A DNA stretch of 64,000 nt, taken from contig NZ_JAHNZV010000013.1 in the NCBI RefSeq assembly GCF_022267535.1, forward strand, positions 1 through 64,000, in the 5' to 3' direction. This DNA is from Psychromonas antarctica (GTDB lineage: Bacteria; Pseudomonadota; Gammaproteobacteria; Enterobacterales; Psychromonadaceae). The notes beneath the pieces are model-generated. The model did no database searches, was not told where the DNA came from, and saw only the letters and a list, made by a program, of their open reading frames with translations. The translations under genes were made by a program, and so were the position numbers. Every line of letters begins with the position of its first letter. Position 1 is the stretch's first letter. Shown here one piece after another: positions 57,073 to 64,000 of the stretch.

Positions 57073-57657
57073 TTATTTTTTGAAACCAATACCTTGCACA
57101 AGAAAATTGTTCAACAATTTCAAACCTTGCTCAGACATAATACTCTCAGGATGAAATTGTACTCCCTCCAGCATCAAAGTGTTATGGCGAATTGCCATTA
57201 TCTCATTGCTGTTAATGACCGTCGCCGACACGTTAAAGCAATCAGGTAAGCTGTCGGGATCGACCACCAGACTGTGGTAGCGCGTAATATCCAACGGATT
57301 ACGTAGCCCGCTAAAAACACCTTTGCCATCATGCTCAATAAGTGAATTTTTGCCATGCATCACTTTATCTGCACGTACGACTTGCGCACCAAACACTTGA
57401 GCGATACTTTGATGACCTAAACAGACTCCCAGCAAAGGTATTTGCCCCGCAAAACGCTCTATTGCCGCCAACGAAATACCCGCATCATTGGGCGTACAGG
57501 GACCTGGTGAGATCACCAAATAATCAGGATTTAAATCAGCAATCTCTTGTAAACTAATTTGATCATTTCTTTTTACGATAACCTGCTGTTTTAATTCGCC
57601 AAAATATTGCACTAAGTTATATGTAAAAGAATCGTAATTATCGATCATCAAAAGCAT
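57073..57657 (-). CDS. pabA: Aminodeoxychorismate/anthranilate synthase glutaminase subunit
   Basis: A 194-residue class I glutamine amidotransferase. It opens [20 protein letters not shown]. The oxyanion strand is [15 protein letters not shown] near residues 46-60; the catalytic Cys is in [16 protein letters not shown] near 75-90; the His/Glu pair is in [14 protein letters not shown] near 168-181. It supplies ammonia to PabB (folate) and possibly to TrpE. Neighbouring argD supports PabA over TrpG. It is divergent from the yfcH-type gene. Confidence 0.93.
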   Translation of the reverse strand: MLLMIDNYDSFTYNLVQYFGELKQQVIVKRNDQISLQEIADLNPDYLVISPGPCTPNDAGISLAAIERFAGQIPLLGVCLGHQSIAQVFGAQVVRADKVMHGKNSLIEHDGKGVFSGLRNPLDITRYHSLVVDPDSLPDCFNVSATVINSNEIMAIRHNTLMLEGVQFHPESIMSEQGLKLLNNFLVQGIGFKK

Positions 57658-57743
57658 AAAGGGTCTAACCTATTTATTAAGTTACAAACTATTATTTTAA
57701 CATCAGCATTCACGCTAACGTAATTATTTTATCCGGAGTTCGA

Positions 57744-58640
57744 ATGAACAATAAAACGGTACTTATTAGTGGCTCTTCCGGCCTAATTGGCTCGGCATTG
57801 GTCCCTTTTTTAGAAAAAAAAGGATTCATTGTTGGGCGTCTACTACGCAAACCACAGGCACAACATCCCTATTGGGATATTAACAATAAATCATTGCAGC
57901 TAAAGGCATTTGCAAATCCAGATGTGGTCATTAACTTAGCCGGTGAAAGTATCGCCAGCGGACGCTGGACAAGGCGTAAGAAACAACAATTGATAGACAG
58001 TCGAATTTCATCAACAAAATTACTTGTTGACCACTTTCAAACGGTTTCTCCGCCGCCAAAACTATTTATCAACGCCTCGGCTATTGGATTTTATGGCGAT
58101 AAAGGTCAGCAACAAGTAACTGAAAATGCGCCTGTTGGAAAAGATTTCGTGAGTCAACTGGCCTGTCAGTGGGAGCAAGTGGCTGAAGGGATTAAATCTA
58201 CTGATACTCGCCTAGTAAATTTACGCACGGGTATTGTGATGAGTAAAGAAGGAGGTGCATTAGCCAAAATGCTGCCAGCCTTTAAACTCGGGCTGGGTGG
58301 CCGTATCGGCTCGGGGCAGCAAATAATGAGCTGGATTGATATCAATGATCTGCTTGAGGCAATTTTTTTTATTATTGAGACCCCTCAAATACAAGGTCCG
58401 GTGAATTTAGTATCACCCAATCCCATATCCAACCGACAATTTAGCCAGTTACTCGCAACACAACTGAAACGCCCTTGCTTACTGCCTCTCCCTGCTTTTT
58501 TAGTCAAATTATTATTTGCCCAAATGGGTAAAGAATTGTTACTTAGCAGTACAAATGTTTTTCCGAGGAAGTTAATCGATGCACAATTTAAATTTGAATA
58601 TGAGAAACTACAGCAGAGTTTAGCAAAACAGTTGTCTTAG
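57744..58640 (+). CDS. TIGR01777 family epimerase-like protein (YfcH type)
   Basis: A 298-residue extended short-chain dehydrogenase-like protein with an N-terminal VLISGSSGLIGSALVPFLEK, then VVINLAGESIASGRWTRRKK near residues 60-79, SAIGFYGDKGQQQVTENAPV near 112-131, and a C-terminal DUF1731 region. E. coli YfcH belongs here, and plant relatives act in cell division, but the bacterial function is unknown. A TCCGGAG ribosome binding site precedes the ATG. It is followed on the other strand by the CsrB-type RNA, whose terminator begins 31 bases after the stop codon. Confidence 0.88.
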   Translation: MNNKTVLISGSSGLIGSALVPFLEKKGFIVGRLLRKPQAQHPYWDINNKSLQLKAFANPDVVINLAGESIASGRWTRRKKQQLIDSRISSTKLLVDHFQTVSPPPKLFINASAIGFYGDKGQQQVTENAPVGKDFVSQLACQWEQVAEGIKSTDTRLVNLRTGIVMSKEGGALAKMLPAFKLGLGGRIGSGQQIMSWIDINDLLEAIFFIIETPQIQGPVNLVSPNPISNRQFSQLLATQLKRPCLLPLPAFLVKLLFAQMGKELLLSSTNVFPRKLIDAQFKFEYEKLQQSLAKQLS

Positions 58641-58670
58641 TATAGATTATAAAATCATTGAAAATCAGGC

Positions 58671-58696
58671 AAAGGAAAGGGTAGCCGAAGCTACCC
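58671..58696 (-). terminator. Terminator of csrB
   Basis: GGGTAGC/GCTACCC stem (58690-58696 and 58679-58685 on the minus strand) closed by a stable UUCG loop and followed by TTTCCTTT on the minus strand. Confidence 0.9.
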
Positions 58697-59107
58697 TAGG
58701 TTTAGTCATACCATCTAACTCCATGATGGTTTATGCGTCCTGCTAACATCCCTTTTGACTAAGGCCCATCTAGGCTTCCATTTCCCAATCCTTTGGGTAC
58801 ATCCTTTTTATATCCTTATTTGATAAACGGTCCTGTTCATCAACCTCTCCCATCCATTAGGAGGTGTCCATTTTTCGTCATCCTGACCTAATAATAACCA
58901 TCCTGATCATTATTAACCTTCAATCCTAGAAGGTGATCCCTACTATCCTTATATAAAGCAATCCTACTTTATAAGCTCTTATTCTAAGAGCGTCCTTGGT
59001 CTTCCTGACAAGATAAATAATCCTTATTTATCTTTAACAACATCCTGTTTCTTTTCTTAAATAGAAAATTGCTTGCTCTACATCCTGTAAAGCCGCCTTT
59101 CTTCTTG
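58671..59107 (-). ncRNA. csrB: CsrB-family small RNA (CsrA-sequestering)
   Basis: The minus strand of this gene-free stretch carries about 20 GGA triplets (about 15 as AGGA), many in loops of small hairpins: CTTTACA/TGTAGAG around GGA (59076-59092), AGATAAATAA/TTATTTATCT (59011-59033), TATAAAG/CTTTATA (58952-58973), ACCTTC/GAAGGT (58916-58934). This is the defining design of CsrB/CsrC/RsmZ RNAs, which bind many CsrA dimers and relieve CsrA control. It ends in a GGGTAGC-TTCG-GCTACCC terminator. Length, about 437 bases, is near that of CsrB. The 5' end is inferred from a TATTAT -10 at 59114-59119. No reading frame explains the pattern. The csrA gene is not here. Confidence 0.88.
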
Positions 59108-59113
59108 TTAAAG

Positions 59114-59119
59114 ATAATA
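59114..59119 (-). promoter_or_regulatory. Candidate -10 of csrB
   Basis: TATTAT on the minus strand; the start would be about 59107, 15 bases before the first GGA hairpin. The -35 (TCCTTT at about 59137-59142) is weak, as expected of an activator-dependent promoter. Confidence 0.5.
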
Positions 59120-59275
59120 CGCAGTTATAAAGCTCAAAAGGATATTAAAATAAAAACATTTTCATTCTCAACGAGATAAAAAACAACAAACCAATTAAAA
59201 ACAAAGACATACAATAACTTTTTATTTTAAATAGACGCAATAACCATGCTAATAATAACAATATCACCAGTCAGG

Positions 59276-59293
59276 AATGGTCGATCTCTTACA
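59276..59293 (-). promoter_or_regulatory. UvrY/GacA-like half-site upstream of csrB
   Basis: TGTAAGAGATC at 59293-59283 on the minus strand equals the left half of the UvrY/GacA box (TGTAAGAGATCTCTTACA); the right half is degenerate. It lies about 175-180 bases upstream of the inferred csrB start, close to the distance known for E. coli csrB. Confidence 0.5.
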
Positions 59294-59308
59294 AGCTAAA
59301 TTTAGCAC

Positions 59309-59333
59309 AAAAAAAACCCAGCTATTTGCTGGG
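59309..59333 (-). terminator. Rho-independent terminator of the porin gene
   Basis: CCCAGC and GCTGGG (59317-59322 and 59328-59333) form a stem with a 5-base loop, followed by eight T residues on the minus strand. It lies about 34 bases after the porin stop codon. Confidence 0.92.
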
Positions 59334-59366
59334 ATTTTCTTTGTAAATCAGAGTGTAAAGTGTTCT

Positions 59367-60314
59367 CTAGAAATCGTAACGCGCAGCAAAAGTTAAGGCA
59401 TCTTCATTACCTTCAGCTTGGTCTGCAACATATTCTCCGACAATACGGAATTGTTTGGTAAATTTGTATGCAGCACCAAAAGTAACTTGATCAACAGCAA
59501 GATCAGCTTGGCCATCGATATCTTTTTGTAAATAACGACCGACAACGGTTATCTTATCAAACTGGTAAGCAAGTGATGTTTCGATTGCAGTATGATCCGC
59601 ATCGTTTTCTTGATCCGTCAAATCAAAGACAACAGCAGCGGTTACATCTGCTATTTTATATTGAGCGCCCAATAAAGTAGTTGTCGTATCTACTTCGTTG
59701 TTTGTCTCAATACCATAAGTAGCACCGAGATCTAGACCAAAATTAGTAGCGTAAACCGCTCCCATACCAAAACCTGATTTTTTACCCGTTTCTTCTTGGT
59801 TATTCTCAAGTTGTACATGCGCACCGACGGTTAATGCCTTAATATATGTCCCTTGGAATTTTAATACATTTGATTCACGTCCGAACTCATTGAGTGCATC
59901 ATTTCCAGGCACATTTGAAACAGCCGAGTCAGTCCAATCAGCCACAAGTTCATCCGTAACATATTGACGACCAAAAGTAATCACCCCCCAATTTGCTTCT
60001 GTACCGACATAAGCCAGACGCGTTTTAGTCTTATCTTGCTTCTCTTTATCTGCAATAGCCCATTGTATTTCAAGTTCAGAAATACCCGTTAAGCTATCGC
60101 TTAATTGTGACTTCGTTTTGAACCCCAAGCGAAAATAAGCGTCGGAGTTACCGTTACTGACTTCATCCTCATTATTTTCCTGGTTCACATAACCAGCATA
60201 AACACGCCCTTTTAAATCTATCTGGTTAGTGTCATTTTTAAATACCGTTACACTCGCTTGCGCGGCAGAAACGAAACTGGTTAAAATTGTTACAGCTAAT
60301 AGTGTCTTTTTCAT
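59367..60314 (-). CDS. Outer membrane porin (OmpU-like)
   Basis: A 315-residue beta-barrel precursor. The signal peptide (residues 1-20, ending AQA) is followed by a 16-strand-type porin sequence: IDLKGRVYAGYVN at the first strand, repeated aromatic girdle patterns (VITFGRQYVTDELVADW, FAARYDF) and the C-terminal Phe that the BAM complex reads. It is of the Gram-negative porin family PF13609/OmpU. It passes small hydrophilic solutes through the outer membrane. ACGGAA precedes the ATG. It has a long leader with a structured region at 60462-60534, and CsrA/CsrB effects on it are possible but unproven. Confidence 0.9.
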   Translation of the reverse strand: MKKTLLAVTILTSFVSAAQASVTVFKNDTNQIDLKGRVYAGYVNQENNEDEVSNGNSDAYFRLGFKTKSQLSDSLTGISELEIQWAIADKEKQDKTKTRLAYVGTEANWGVITFGRQYVTDELVADWTDSAVSNVPGNDALNEFGRESNVLKFQGTYIKALTVGAHVQLENNQEETGKKSGFGMGAVYATNFGLDLGATYGIETNNEVDTTTTLLGAQYKIADVTAAVVFDLTDQENDADHTAIETSLAYQFDKITVVGRYLQKDIDGQADLAVDQVTFGAAYKFTKQFRIVGEYVADQAEGNEDALTFAARYDF

Positions 60315-60461
60315 AATGATTCCGTATTAAGTGGGTTAATGTTTTTTAGTTTTCCAGCTCTCAGGCTGTTTACGAAATAAAGCTTAACGACACTCTGTTA
60401 CACTATTGCGACATTACCGTGACATAATCATGACGATAGCCAAGCTAGCAACGATTGAAAA

Positions 60462-60534
60462 GGGAAGCATCCGGGTGATGCCCTGAATCAGCATCTCGAG
60501 GTAGTTTAGATATATACCCTCTAGAGATGCAGGG
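60462..60534 (-). other. Structured region, possible leader or sRNA
   Basis: On the minus strand CCCTGCATCTC pairs with GAGATGC plus a later CAGGG, with an inner GAGG/CCTC stem, and is followed by GCATC-ACCCG-GATGC and TTCCCTTTTC, which looks like a terminator. It sits about 150-220 bases before the porin ATG in the same direction, so it may be an untranslated leader with attenuation or a separate small RNA. Confidence 0.4.
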
Positions 60535-60710
60535 ATGTGAAATAAAAAATGAGAATGAGGAATAAATGACTTAAAGCAAAAGCGTCAGTAAACAGCGGAT
60601 ATAATCCATCAAGACTAATACAAAAAATGGATTAGAAGGCAAAACACTGATAGTAAGCACTCACACACAACAATGGCGTTGTAACAAGAGAACAAACGTT
60701 ATAGTAATAG

Positions 60711-60733
60711 AAAAAGCCGTAGATTAACGGCTT
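60711..60733 (-). terminator. Terminator of mnmE
   Basis: AAGCCGT/ACGGCTT stem with a 6-base loop; on the minus strand TTTTT overlaps the end of the stem and TCTATT follows. It lies 18 bases after the mnmE stop codon. Confidence 0.85.
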
Positions 60734-60751
60734 CAGGCTGACATAAACAGG

Positions 60752-62119
60752 TTATTTGCCAATACAAAAACTTGAGAAAATCCGTCCCAGTAGATCATTT
60801 GAGCTAAACTCTCCCGTTATTTCACTAAGGCATTGTTGAGTTAAACGCAGCTCTTCAGCTAACAGTTCTCCCGCTTGAAACTCTTCAAGTTGAATTTTTC
60901 CTTCAAGTAGATGTGCCTGCGCATTATCGATAGCTTCTAAATGGCGACGACGCGCCATAAAACCGCCTTCGCTATTACTTTGATAGCCCATTATATCTTT
61001 CAGATGAGCTTTTAAAGCATCGACACCTAATCCTGTTTTAGCTGAAATAGGATACACAGGATACTTATTGTCTTTTGTCACGGCTAATGTTTCCCCCGTT
61101 AAATCTGCTTTATTGCGTACAACAGTTAAGCCGATATTCTCAGGCAGTTTATCGATGAAATCAGGCCAAATCTCATGTGGATCTTGTGCATCTGTGGTGG
61201 TCGCATCAAGCATAAAGAGGATCCTGTCTGCGCTATTTATCTCATCCCAAGCGCGCGCGATTCCTATTTTCTCTACTTCATCCGTGCCCTCTCGCAGTCC
61301 CGCAGTATCAATAATATGCAATGGCATACCATCGATATGAATATGCTCACGCATGACATCACGCGTCGTACCTGCGATATCTGTAACAATAGCGCTCTCT
61401 TTGCCCACTAGGTTATTAAGTAAACTCGACTTACCTGCATTAGGTCGGCCAGCAATAACGACCTTCATCCCTTCACGTAAAATAGCACCTTGTTTTGCTT
61501 GTGCTTGTACCGCATCTAAATTAGCAATAATCTGATAGAGATCATTGGCAATTTTACCATCACTTAAGAAATCAACCTCTTCTTCTGGGAAATCAATGGA
61601 CGCTTCGACATAAATGCGTAAATGGATAAGACTTTCTACGAGATCATAAATTTTAGCTGAAAATTCGCCTTGCAGCGAGTGTAAGGCGCTTTTAGCCGCT
61701 TGCTCTGACGTAGCATCAATCAGATCCGCAATCGCCTCAGCTTGAGCAAGATCAAGCTTATCATTCATAAAAGCACGCTCAGAAAACTCACCCGGCTTTG
61801 CGCTACGAATATTTTTAATCGTTAAAATAGCTTTGATAAGCATATCCATTACGATCGGCCCACCATGACATTGCAGCTCTAATATATCCTCACCCGTGAA
61901 CGAGTTGGGCGCCTTAAACAGCAGCGCAATCCCCTGATCTAACGCTGCTTGATTATGATCGTTAAACTGTAAATATTCGGCATAACGTGTTTTTGGCACT
62001 TTACCTAAAATCACTCTTGCAACCGTTTCTGCAGCGGGCCCTGAAACGCGAATAATACCGACACCGCCACGACCTGGCGCAGTCGCTTGAGCTACAATTG
62101 TGTCGTTAGCTATGAGCAT
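60752..62119 (-). CDS. mnmE: tRNA modification GTPase MnmE
   Basis: A 455-residue GTPase. The N-terminal tetrahydrofolate-binding domain begins [20 protein letters not shown]; the inserted G domain has [18 protein letters not shown] near residues 219-236, the G3 [13 protein letters not shown] near 270-282 and G4 NKAD near 338-341; the protein ends in the family CIGK, whose Cys is essential. With MnmG it makes the cmnm5U34 group of tRNAs. It follows yidC after a terminator and keeps the yidD-yidC-mnmE order near the origin. It has its own short upstream region. Confidence 0.96.
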   Translation of the reverse strand: MLIANDTIVAQATAPGRGGVGIIRVSGPAAETVARVILGKVPKTRYAEYLQFNDHNQAALDQGIALLFKAPNSFTGEDILELQCHGGPIVMDMLIKAILTIKNIRSAKPGEFSERAFMNDKLDLAQAEAIADLIDATSEQAAKSALHSLQGEFSAKIYDLVESLIHLRIYVEASIDFPEEEVDFLSDGKIANDLYQIIANLDAVQAQAKQGAILREGMKVVIAGRPNAGKSSLLNNLVGKESAIVTDIAGTTRDVMREHIHIDGMPLHIIDTAGLREGTDEVEKIGIARAWDEINSADRILFMLDATTTDAQDPHEIWPDFIDKLPENIGLTVVRNKADLTGETLAVTKDNKYPVYPISAKTGLGVDALKAHLKDIMGYQSNSEGGFMARRRHLEAIDNAQAHLLEGKIQLEEFQAGELLAEELRLTQQCLSEITGEFSSNDLLGRIFSSFCIGK

Positions 62120-62152
62120 AAGCTGTTCCTATTGATTGAATCATCCAGATAT

Positions 62153-62180
62153 AAAAAAGGCGGCTTAAATAAGCCGCCTT
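62153..62180 (-). terminator. Terminator between yidC and mnmE
   Basis: AAGGCGGCTT (62157-62166) pairs perfectly with AAGCCGCCTT (62171-62180). On the minus strand TTTTTT follows, so it ends the yidD-yidC transcript and implies a promoter of its own for mnmE. Confidence 0.92.
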
Positions 62181-62208
62181 GTATGTTAACGCTGCCTTAT
62201 CGACAAAG

Positions 62209-63885
62209 CTATTTCTTCTTCTTCTCGTTCAACCCTTGCTTTTCAAAACTGCGATAGATTAATGTTTGTTGAATAAGGGTAACAATATTACTCATTAACC
62301 AATATAAAACCAAACCGGCAGGGAACATAACGAAGAAACCAGTGAAGATTATCGGCATAAATTTCATCACTTTCTGCTGCATTGGATCTTGCACTGTTGT
62401 TGGCGACATCTTCTGGATAAAGAACATGCTCACCCCCATCAAAACAGGTAGAACATAGTAGGGATCTTGTACCGATAAATCTTGAATCCAGAGCATAAAG
62501 GGGGCATGTCGTAGTTCAACCGATTCCATTAATGACCAGTACAAGGCAATAAAGATAGGCATTTGCAGCAAGATAGGGAAACAACCACCAAGCGGATTCA
62601 CTTTCTCTTTTTTGTACAACTCCATCATCGCTTTAGAGACTTTCTGTTTATCTCCGTCAAAACGATCACGTAACTCCTTAATCTTAGGCTGCAGTAAACG
62701 CATTTTTGCCATTGAGGTATATTGTGCTTTAGTGAGCGGATAAAGGGCTCCTTTTACCGTAAAGGTAATAAGAATAATCGCAAGTCCCCAGTTACCAACG
62801 ATGCTTTGAAAAAACAGCAGCAATTTAAACATCGGCTGCGCAAGAAACCACAACCAACCGTAATCAACGGTCAGATCAAGATGGTCCGCAGTTTCAGCCA
62901 TTTGACTCTGTAATTTAGGTCCAACCCATAATTGCGCATTAATTTCTGCAACACTATTGGCATCAATCGTTTTAATCGGCGCTCTAAAGCCTATATTGGC
63001 ATCTTTCTTATTGGCTGAAATAGAGCTGTAAAGTTTATTTTCCTCTGTCGCCACAGGAATCCATGCAGATACAAAGTAATGCTGTAACATTGCCACCCAG
63101 CCACCTTGGGTAGTGACATTCAATGCTTCGTCTTGCATATCATCAAATTTGTACTTACTGTAACGCGTCTCTGCGCCAGAGAAAGCACCACCACGGTATA
63201 TGGGCATCATCATATTACCCGATTTACCTTGCTCAATACTTTCTTTTAACTGGCCGTATAACTGCACATTAAATGCACTGTCAGTATTATTTTCAATTTT
63301 GTAAGAAACTGTTACCACATATTCACCACGTTTTAGGGTGAACGTTTTAACAAAAATATTACCGTTATCATCAGTAAAAGTTAATGAGGTAGAAACGCTA
63401 TTTTGACCCTCAGTTAATACAGATTCGTTATTATTTGCAGTATAAACTGGGCGGCCTTTTTTATTTGCATCAGGCCCTTGTGCAATCAAACCACTTTGTG
63501 CGATGTAAGTGAAGCCATTACCACTGTCTAACAAACGGAAAGGAACACCAGAATCAAGTTCATCATCATGCTCTAAGAGATCAGCAGAGATAACATCACC
63601 ACCAATTAAAGAGATAGACAGACGTAATTGGTCATTTTCTAGAATAACCGATCGGCTCGCACTCTGCTGCGCAGGAATATCACTGCTCGGCACTATTTCT
63701 GACGAAACCGGAACATCAGCACTAAAGTTGCTGCTAGTAAGAACAGAAGAGCTGCTATCTTGCGTCTCTTGTGTTGTTTGCGCTTGCGCAACGGGTTGAG
63801 GATTGTGTTCAACAACCCATGCTTGATAAAGCAAAAAGCTAACAAACAGCAGAGCGAGTAGAAGTAAATTGCGTTGGGATTCCAT
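62209..63885 (-). CDS. yidC: Membrane protein insertase YidC
   Basis: A 558-residue Oxa1-family insertase. It has an N-terminal membrane helix (LLLLALLFVSFLLYQAWVVE, about residues 7-26), a Ser/Gln-rich linker, the periplasmic P1 beta-supersandwich (about 75-335), and a C-terminal five-helix core with WGLAIILITFTVKGALYPLT near 362-381, including a conserved core Arg in the cytoplasmic-facing groove area, then FPILLQMPIFIALYWSLMES near 432-451. It inserts and folds inner-membrane proteins with or without Sec. It follows yidD by 17 bases, as in the conserved rpmH-rnpA-yidD-yidC operon. Confidence 0.96.
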   Translation of the reverse strand: MESQRNLLLLALLFVSFLLYQAWVVEHNPQPVAQAQTTQETQDSSSSVLTSSNFSADVPVSSEIVPSSDIPAQQSASRSVILENDQLRLSISLIGGDVISADLLEHDDELDSGVPFRLLDSGNGFTYIAQSGLIAQGPDANKKGRPVYTANNNESVLTEGQNSVSTSLTFTDDNGNIFVKTFTLKRGEYVVTVSYKIENNTDSAFNVQLYGQLKESIEQGKSGNMMMPIYRGGAFSGAETRYSKYKFDDMQDEALNVTTQGGWVAMLQHYFVSAWIPVATEENKLYSSISANKKDANIGFRAPIKTIDANSVAEINAQLWVGPKLQSQMAETADHLDLTVDYGWLWFLAQPMFKLLLFFQSIVGNWGLAIILITFTVKGALYPLTKAQYTSMAKMRLLQPKIKELRDRFDGDKQKVSKAMMELYKKEKVNPLGGCFPILLQMPIFIALYWSLMESVELRHAPFMLWIQDLSVQDPYYVLPVLMGVSMFFIQKMSPTTVQDPMQQKVMKFMPIIFTGFFVMFPAGLVLYWLMSNIVTLIQQTLIYRSFEKQGLNEKKKK

Positions 63886-63902
63886 AGCGTTTTTTTATCT
63901 CT

Positions 63903-64000
63903 TTATTTAGGTTTATTTTTATTAGCGCAACAAGTAGGCACAGGATCGTAACCACCTTCATTTAAAGGCTGACATTTTATAAGACGCAAGCCAGCGAGCC
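63903..64000 (-). CDS. yidD: YidD membrane protein insertion factor, 3' end only
   Basis: The frame from 64000 to the TAA at 63903-63905 encodes the last 31-32 residues of YidD, reading LAGLRLIKCQPLNEGGYDPV and then a short hydrophilic tail. LIKC-P-GG-DPVP is the end of the YidD domain (PF01809). The start and the CCRFxPSCSxY-type part lie outside the window. YidD helps YidC insert inner-membrane proteins. Its position 17 bases before yidC supports the call. Confidence 0.9.
   Translation of the reverse strand, partial: LAGLRLIKCQPLNEGGYDPVPTCCANKNKPK

Larger units (their letters stand above)
60315..60751. other. 437-bp porin upstream region
   Basis: This gap holds the porin promoter, not clearly assigned, a set of hairpins at 60462-60534, a TAATCCAT/ATGGATTA inverted repeat (60602-60609 and 60627-60634) and the mnmE terminator at 60711-60733. 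No protein-coding gene was seen. Confidence 0.55.

Noticed and set aside
58690-59100. Degenerate ATCCT repeats read at first as a repeat array or CRISPR-like region
   Set aside because: The units have no constant length or spacer, and on the minus strand they form GGA-loop hairpins with a terminator, which a CsrB RNA explains better.

Overview
The window is ordinary chromosome of a marine gammaproteobacterium. Conserved blocks (pilMNOPQ-aroKB-damX-dam-rpe-gph-trpS; def-fmt-rsmB-trkA; dprA-smg-yrdD-tsaC-aroE; yihD-srkA-dsbA; yidD-yidC-mnmE), moderately AT-rich DNA, an OmpU-like porin and a vSGLT-like sodium/sugar symporter beside galETKM point to Psychromonas or a near relative (inference, no search run). 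The right end, with the yidD-yidC-mnmE order, is probably close to the replication origin. No rRNA, tRNA, CRISPR array, prophage or transposase gene was seen.

Layout. 1-3.1 kb: a PhoU-like DUF47 protein with a Pit phosphate transporter, a 195-bp palindromic MITE-like element, and the SH3 protein YgiM. 3.2-9.3 kb: a gspA/gspB pair placed between ygiM and cca, then uppP, folK, folB and plsY. 9.4-10.4 kb: cytochrome c5 and glyoxalase I. 10.4-21.9 kb: a galactose region with galETKM, an sglT-like transporter and galR, whose promoters carry matching GalR-type operators and CRP sites. A CBS/DUF294 regulator with a DEDD exonuclease lies inside this region. 22-33.6 kb: trpS-gph-rpe-dam-damX-aroB-aroK and the type IV pilus genes pilQPONM, with mrcA divergent. 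36.6-49.6 kb: rmuC, trkH, trkA, rsmB, fmt, def, then a LysM protein, dprA, smg, yrdD, purE, tsaC, aroE and yihD. 49.7-58.6 kb: ccoG, srkA, dsbA, a small P-loop kinase-like gene, coaA, glpX, argD, pabA and a yfcH-type gene. 58.6-64 kb: an unannotated CsrB-type sRNA, a porin, mnmE, yidC and the 3' end of yidD.

Most notable: (1) a clear CsrB-family RNA on the minus strand at about 59107-58671, with roughly 20 GGA motifs, many in hairpin loops, a UUCG-loop terminator and an upstream UvrY/GacA-like half-site; (2) GalR/CRP promoter architecture at both galE and sglT, the sglT operators being 84 bp apart; (3) dprA, whose full-length frame has no ATG/GTG/TTG at its 5' end and probably starts at ATC; (4) a MITE-like element with an apparent target duplication; (5) a kinase-like protein with an altered Walker A motif upstream of coaA.
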